Positions 59,837-64,000 of a stretch of DNA of 64,000 nucleotides are shown here, piece after piece (position 1 is the stretch's first letter; each line of letters starts with the position of its first letter). This stretch comes from Haloarchaeobius iranensis. Its GTDB lineage: Archaea > Halobacteriota > Halobacteria > Halobacteriales > Natrialbaceae. Made by a program: the position numbers and the translations under genes. The notes under the pieces are model-generated. The model saw nothing but the letters and a program-made list of their open reading frames with translations, was not told where the DNA came from and did not search any database. Where the stretch lies: assembly GCF_900103505.1 (NCBI RefSeq), contig NZ_FNIA01000005.1, positions 124,001 through 188,000 on the forward strand, read 5' to 3'.

Positions 59837-60229
59837 TCAGCCGACCACCGCGCCGATGACCGACGCGATCGAGAGGAAGACGAGGAGTCCGCCGACGACG
59901 TAGCACGCGAGCCCCAGCAGGTTGCCCCAGGTCCGCCATTCCACGAAGTCAACGATGACGAGGAGCGTCTGGAGCGGGAGCGATGCGTCGTCCCTGTTCT
60001 CGATCCCCTCGTAGTCGAGCGTGTTTCGGAGGCGACCGAAGCCCAGCACCCCGAGGCCGACGCCACCGATAGCGACCGAGAGCATGACCTCTCCAACGAC
60101 GTGCGGCACAGGCAGTGCTGTCGCACCAGCGACGAGGATCACGGCACAGAGGACACTGGTCGCCGTGAACGCGAACACCCGGCGGACGTAGTCCATCGAC
60201 CGAACCGGCGTTTCACCGATGTTTCCCAT
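59837..60229 (-). CDS. Three- to four-span membrane protein
   Basis: A 130-residue protein, MGNIGETPVRSMDYVRRVFA. Spans include FTATSVLCAVILVAGATAL, VMLSVAIGGVGLGVLGFGRL and LLGLACYVVGGLLVFLSIAS. A soluble loop of about 25 residues (NTLDYEGIENRDDASLPLQT) lies between. The upstream region is A/T-rich (60229-60270) and probably holds its promoter. Function unknown. Confidence 0.6.
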   Translation of the reverse strand: MGNIGETPVRSMDYVRRVFAFTATSVLCAVILVAGATALPVPHVVGEVMLSVAIGGVGLGVLGFGRLRNTLDYEGIENRDDASLPLQTLLVIVDFVEWRTWGNLLGLACYVVGGLLVFLSIASVIGAVVG

Positions 60230-60337
60230 ACGCCAGTTCGTGAATCATTTTACATCAATCATTCGGGATTAAATCCTGGCCGGGGATGGCTCCGCTTCGG
60301 ACGTGCCATTATCCGCCTGGCCCGCGAACGGCCCGAC

Positions 60338-60853
60338 ATGGACGGACTCCCCCGTCGTCGTCTGCTGACCTGCCAGTCGAGTTTCCTGACGCTCGGCGCG
60401 CTGGCGGGCTGTCTGGACGGGGACGACGCCAGTCCGGAGACGACCGACGGCACCGGAACTGGCGACAGCCACGGAACCGACGACCTCGACCTGCGCGAGG
60501 CGAACGTCGTCGCCGTCGCCGCCGAGGACGGGGACGGCAGCTACGCGTTCGACGTCACGCTGCACCACGACGACGACGGCGAGGACGGCTTCGTGGACTG
60601 GTGGCAGGTCGAACGGCTCGACGGCAGCCGGCTCGGCCGCCGCGAGCTGCTGCACGCGCACTCCCGACAGCCGTTCACGCGGTCCGAGACCATCGAGATT
60701 CCCGGCGAGGTGACCTGCGTCGTCGTCCGCGGGCACGACCGGACGCACGGCTACGGCGGGGTCGCGATGCTGGTCGACCTCGAATCGGGGGCCACGCGAC
60801 GGGTCGACCAGGGTACCGAGCCGCGGTCGTTCGACGCGAGCGACTGTCCCTGA
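60338..60853 (+). CDS. Small lipoprotein
   Basis: A 171-residue lipoprotein, MDGLPRRRLLTCQSSFLTLG-ALAGCLDG, with an RRR leader and lipobox LAGC. A Thr/Asp/Gly linker leads to a beta-rich domain: VVAVAAEDGDGSYAFDVTLH-HDDDGEDGFVDWWQVE. The W-W pair and strand pattern (GEVTCVVVRGHDRTHGYGGV-AML) are typical of small haloarchaeal surface proteins. Function unknown. Confidence 0.65.
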   Translation: MDGLPRRRLLTCQSSFLTLGALAGCLDGDDASPETTDGTGTGDSHGTDDLDLREANVVAVAAEDGDGSYAFDVTLHHDDDGEDGFVDWWQVERLDGSRLGRRELLHAHSRQPFTRSETIEIPGEVTCVVVRGHDRTHGYGGVAMLVDLESGATRRVDQGTEPRSFDASDCP

Positions 60854-60914
60854 GTGGGTGCGGTCTCGTGGTGTGCCAGTCGGTCCCCGGCTACTCGCGT
60901 GCCCCCTCTGCTCG

Positions 60915-61139
60915 CTACCCGCCGAGATAGTAGCGGTCGTAGAACAGCAACAGCCCGAGGAAGGCGACGACGAACACGACGACGGTGAGGATGGTCACCC
61001 CGATACCGCTGGCGAGGCCAGTCCAGGCCAGGGCCACCTCCGTGACTGCCGTGGCGGCCAGTGCCGCCGCGAAGAAGCTCCCGACGAGGAACAGTAGGTT
61101 TCCGAGGGAGGACGGCTCCCCGGTCGCGTCATCGGCCAT
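60915..61139 (-). CDS. Two-span small membrane protein
   Basis: A 74-residue protein, MADDATGEPSSLGNLLFLVG-SFFAAALAAT, with a second span GVTILTVVVFVVAFLGLLLF and the end YDRYYLGG. It is divergent from the LPG-synthase-like gene with 158 bases between. Function unknown. Confidence 0.55.
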   Translation of the reverse strand: MADDATGEPSSLGNLLFLVGSFFAAALAATAVTEVALAWTGLASGIGVTILTVVVFVVAFLGLLLFYDRYYLGG

Positions 61140-61297
61140 ATCAATCGATAGGTGTCCGCGGGGACAAAAGACCCCCTGCTCGTGGCGAGCCAGACCAGCC
61201 CCGCACCGGCCCGGCTCCCGTCGACCCCTCCCCTGGCCCCCCGGACGACCGTGGAACACCCGATGCGCTCTTGTGTGCCACGTGCGACTGACCCCAC

Positions 61298-62383
61298 ATG
61301 GGACTGCGGGAGATCGTCGCTGGCGTCGTCGCGGGCCTCGTCGTGGTCGCCCTGCTCGCCGTCGGTGTCGGCTGGGAGCAGGTGCTCGACCGGGTGCTCG
61401 CGGCCGACAAGCCCCTGTTCGGGCTGGCGCTGCTCGCCGGGTTCGGCTCCATCGCGGCCTGGGGGCTCTCCGTCTACGCGCTCGTCCGTCCGATTCCCGA
61501 CGCGCCGGGGCTGCGTCGGTTCTCCGGCCTCTTCCTCGCCGCGGTGTTCGTCAAACAGGCGCTCCCCCTGGGCGTCGCTGGGGGCGCGGCCATCATCGCC
61601 TACGTCGTCTCGCGGTACTCCGACGCGACCATCGAACGGACGCTGCTCGCCACGACGGTCGCGGGCTTCCTCTCGACGGTCGCCTCGGCGCTCGTCGCCG
61701 GGGTCGGCCTGCTGTTCGTCCTGCTCACGCGTCCCGTCCCACAGTGGATCATCCAGCTCACCGTCGTCCTGGCCATCGGGCTGCTGGTGCTCATCACGGT
61801 GGTGACGGGCTTTGCCATCTGGCCCGGCATCCTCCGGCGGGCGACGGTCAGGTTCGCCGGCGCGGTCCACCCCACGGTCGCGGCCCTGTCGACGCGGGTC
61901 GGGAGGGTCGTCGAGCCGAACCAGGTCCGCGCACGCCTGGACCGCTTCGTCGACACGGGCGAGGTCGTCGCCAGACATCCCCGGGCCGTCGTGGCGTCGT
62001 TCGCCGCGGCGGTCCTCGCGTGGGTGTTCACCGCCGCCGCGTTGAGCTTCTCGCTGGCGGCGGTCAGCAGCCCCGCGCCGCTGTCGGTCTCCGCGTTCGC
62101 CGTCACGGTCTCCGGAGTCGCGACCGCCGTTCCGCTCCCGGGTGGCCTCGGCGGGGTCGAGGCGACGCTGTCGGCGCTCGTCACCGTGATGAGCGGCGAC
62201 GCGGTGACCAGGGTCGGCGCGGGCGTCGTGCTGTACCGGGTCGCGACGTTCTGGCTCCGGCTGGTCGTCGGCGGGCCCGCCGGCGTGGCGGTACTCGGAC
62301 GCTACGGCTCGGGCTCGCAGGCGCTCGACGAACTCGACGAGATAGAGGAGAGCGTCGGCGACGTCGGGTCGGCGAGCGAGTAG
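61298..62383 (+). CDS. Lysylphosphatidylglycerol synthase TM-like / UPF0104 membrane protein
   Basis: A 361-residue membrane protein, MGLRELIVAG-like (MGLREIVAGVVAGLVVVALL). About eight hydrophobic spans, with FLAAVFVKQALPLGVAGGAA near 85 and VSGVATAVPLPGGLGGVEAT near 268. The P-L-P-G-G-L-G-G-x-E motif is the hallmark of the LPG-synthase transmembrane family. In archaea these proteins are thought to move or modify lipid-linked precursors; activity is unproven here. It converges on egsA with one base between the two stops. Confidence 0.82.
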   Translation: MGLREIVAGVVAGLVVVALLAVGVGWEQVLDRVLAADKPLFGLALLAGFGSIAAWGLSVYALVRPIPDAPGLRRFSGLFLAAVFVKQALPLGVAGGAAIIAYVVSRYSDATIERTLLATTVAGFLSTVASALVAGVGLLFVLLTRPVPQWIIQLTVVLAIGLLVLITVVTGFAIWPGILRRATVRFAGAVHPTVAALSTRVGRVVEPNQVRARLDRFVDTGEVVARHPRAVVASFAAAVLAWVFTAAALSFSLAAVSSPAPLSVSAFAVTVSGVATAVPLPGGLGGVEATLSALVTVMSGDAVTRVGAGVVLYRVATFWLRLVVGGPAGVAVLGRYGSGSQALDELDEIEESVGDVGSASE

Positions 62384-62384
62384 C

Positions 62385-63434
62385 CTACTCGATGACGCCG
62401 GTCTTCCTGGCGGTCTCCCACGCCGCCTCCTCGCTCATGCCGTCGCCGAGGATGGTGTACCGGTCGCGGATCTCGTGACACGTCGTCAGCGCCTCGACGA
62501 GCGTCTCCGGCGGGATGCCGAGCTCCCCCGCGGTCGTCGGCGCGTCGATGCTCCGGAGCGCGTCCCGGATGTCCGTCCAGAAGCCGCGGTCGCCGCCGTG
62601 GAGGTACGCCGTCAGGATGGAGCCGACGCCGACCTGGTGCCCGTGCAACGCCGGCTCGGGCGCGATGCGGTCGAGCTGGTGCGAGAACAGGTGCTCGGCA
62701 CCGGAGGCCGGCCGCGACGACCCCGCGATGGACATCGCCACCCCGGAGGAGACCAGCGCCTTCGTCACGACCCAGGCGGACTCCTCCAGCCCCGGACGCA
62801 CCGAGTCCGCATTGTCGACGAGTATCTCGGCGGTCATCTCCGAGAGCGCGGCCGCGTACTCGGAGTGGGGCACGTCCTTCAACCGGTTCGCGAGCCGCCA
62901 GTCCATCACCGCGGTGTAGTTGGAGATGATGTCCGCACAGCCCGCCGTCGTCAGCTCCCACGGTGCCTCCGCGAGCACCTCGGTGTCCGCGACGACTGCA
63001 AGCGGCGGGTCCGCCGCGACGCTGTGGCGGGTGTCGCCCTCAGGGACCGACCCGCGCCCCGAGACGATGCCGTCGTGGCTCGCCGCCGTCGGCACCGAGA
63101 CGAAGCCGAGGCCGACGTGGTCGGCCGCCATCTTCGCGATGTCGATGGCCTTCCCGCCGCCGACGCCCAGCAGGAAGCCCGGCTGCGTCGCCTCCGCACG
63201 CTCGATGACGCGCTCGACCGACTCGAACGTCGCCTCCTCGACCACGACGACCGCCGAGTCCGTGAACTGCGACTCGATGGCGTCGCCGACCAGCGACCGG
63301 GGCGTCGGGCTCGTCACGACGAGCGGTCGCCCCTGCAGGTGCAGGTCGTCGACGACCTCCGCCGTGCGGTCGACGACGCCGTGGCCGACCACCACGTTCC
63401 GGGGTAGCCGGATCCACGTCGATTTGGTGAACAT
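62385..63434 (-). CDS. egsA: sn-Glycerol-1-phosphate dehydrogenase
   Basis: A 349-residue enzyme, MFTKSTWIRLPRNVVVGHGV. VGGGKAIDIAKMAADHVGLG near 94 is the NAD(P)-binding region, followed by SVPTAASHDGIVSGRGSVPE. Zinc ligands are expected in AGCADIISNYTAVMDW (Asp) and in SGAEHLFSHQLDRIAPEPAL-HGHQVGVG (His residues). It reduces dihydroxyacetone phosphate to sn-glycerol-1-phosphate, the backbone of all archaeal lipids. Length is exactly that of archaeal G1PDH. It is preceded by 182 bases with no gene before the next minus-strand gene. Confidence 0.95.
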   Translation of the reverse strand: MFTKSTWIRLPRNVVVGHGVVDRTAEVVDDLHLQGRPLVVTSPTPRSLVGDAIESQFTDSAVVVVEEATFESVERVIERAEATQPGFLLGVGGGKAIDIAKMAADHVGLGFVSVPTAASHDGIVSGRGSVPEGDTRHSVAADPPLAVVADTEVLAEAPWELTTAGCADIISNYTAVMDWRLANRLKDVPHSEYAAALSEMTAEILVDNADSVRPGLEESAWVVTKALVSSGVAMSIAGSSRPASGAEHLFSHQLDRIAPEPALHGHQVGVGSILTAYLHGGDRGFWTDIRDALRSIDAPTTAGELGIPPETLVEALTTCHEIRDRYTILGDGMSEEAAWETARKTGVIE

Positions 63435-63616
63435 ACCCCAACGGACACCGGCCGTCGGGAAAGGAGTTACGCGACGCCGAGAGACGTCGGAGACGGTGGG
63501 GAGAGGCGCCGAAACGGCTGGTACGGTGTCGAACCGGCGGGATGGTGGTGAGTCGGGGACCGGACGGGGTAGTGAGACGGCCGCTCCGCACTCGAACGAG
63601 AAACAGCGGTAGCGAC

Positions 63617-64000
63617 TCAGCTGTCCAGCAGCCCGAGCTCCCGAAGCTCGTCGGCGAGCGCCGCCTCGTCCGCGTCGTCCATCCGCCGCAGCGGGCTCCG
63701 CAGCGGCCCGGCGTCGAACCCCTGCAGCGAGAGCGCGGCCTTCACGCCGGCCATGTACGGCCCCCGCTTCAGCGCGGAGCGCACGTCGTACACGTGGCTC
63801 TGCAGTTCTCGCGCGCGGTCCTCGTCGCCGGCGTCGTAGGCCTCGTACAGGTCCACGACGAGCTCGGGGAAGGCGTTGGCGACCGCCGAGACCATCCCCG
63901 AGCAGCCGACCTCCAGGCCGGGGAACAGCAGCGAGTCGGAGCCCGAGAGGAACGTCAGCTCGGGGTGGTCGTCGATGGCCTGGCCGAGCCACGGCACGTC
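63617..64000 (-). CDS. DapA/KDG-aldolase-family protein, C-terminal part
   Basis: The last 127 codons of a gene that runs off the right edge. FLSGSDSLLFPGLEVGCSGM-VSAVANAFPELVVDLYEAYD corresponds to the G-x-D-x-x-x-x-x-x-x-x-G-x-x-G-x-I-S-x-x-x-N segment of the dihydrodipicolinate synthase family, and the C-terminal helices (SHVYDVRSALKRGPYMAGVK) fit. The catalytic Lys is upstream of the window. Members include dihydrodipicolinate synthase and 2-keto-3-deoxygluconate aldolase; I cannot choose between them from this part. Confidence 0.75.
   Translation of the reverse strand, partial: DVPWLGQAIDDHPELTFLSGSDSLLFPGLEVGCSGMVSAVANAFPELVVDLYEAYDAGDEDRARELQSHVYDVRSALKRGPYMAGVKAALSLQGFDAGPLRSPLRRMDDADEAALADELRELGLLDS

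Noticed and set aside
57943-60126. A 727-codon open frame antisense to the S9 peptidase.
   Set aside because: Shadow of the peptidase gene; no recognisable domain.

Overview
The window is chromosomal DNA from a haloarchaeon (class Halobacteria). GC content is very high, the predicted proteins are acidic, many starts are leaderless or coupled through ATGA overlaps, and lipoproteins carry twin-arginine-like leaders with a lipobox. Lineage markers agree: a FolC-FolP fusion, transcription factor S, egsA for archaeal glycerol-1-phosphate, KorAB, GfcR, and many small haloarchaea-only families. I cannot name a genus. I see no tRNA, rRNA, CRISPR array or transposase. About 70 genes, mostly housekeeping, are packed on both strands.

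Layout. 1-5 kb: start of an acyl-CoA synthetase, a glycosyltransferase and FolC-FolP, with two copies of a noncoding modular element rich in palindromes. 5-9.4 kb: small regulators and membrane proteins, a GNAT enzyme, a photolyase-like stub, and a gene interrupted at a perfect palindrome. 9.4-17 kb: methylmalonyl-CoA mutase and epimerase, two paralogous lipoproteins, a class V aminotransferase, paired NUDIX hydrolases and a flavin reductase. 17-20 kb: korAB. 20-24 kb: a secreted PhoX-type phosphatase carrying cohesin-like and dockerin modules, followed by a membrane-anchored cohesin-like protein. 24-33 kb: rhodanese/metallo-beta-lactamase fusion, AAC(3)-like enzyme, ferredoxin divergent from a geranylgeranyl reductase, M20 amidohydrolase, an S10 paralogue and a NUDIX enzyme. 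33-44.7 kb: hydrolases, an HTH regulator, DUF5787, glutaredoxin, TFS, a DsbA-like protein, an Nmad3-like protein and a decayed Get3/ArsA gene. 44.7-49.7 kb: gfcR-gdh, a HAD protein and gad, forming a semi-phosphorylative Entner-Doudoroff locus. 49.8-54.4 kb: thioesterase and nrdR-nrdA-nrdB. 54.4-64 kb: DUF3179 protein and partner, PAPS-reductase-family enzyme, S9 peptidase, LPG-synthase-like membrane protein, egsA and the end of a DapA/KDG-aldolase-family gene.

How they work together. gdh and gad make 2-keto-3-deoxygluconate. Both have a TACT-N7-GAGTA-type site (one mismatch at gdh) next to the promoter, and the regulator gfcR overlaps the end of gdh. The nrd operon encodes its own repressor, and its NrdB has Phe where the radical Tyr normally sits, which marks class Ic. 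The most unusual locus is the PhoX-cohesin-dockerin gene with its neighbouring cohesin-like membrane protein, which could be a phosphatase held at the cell surface by a cellulosome-like contact.
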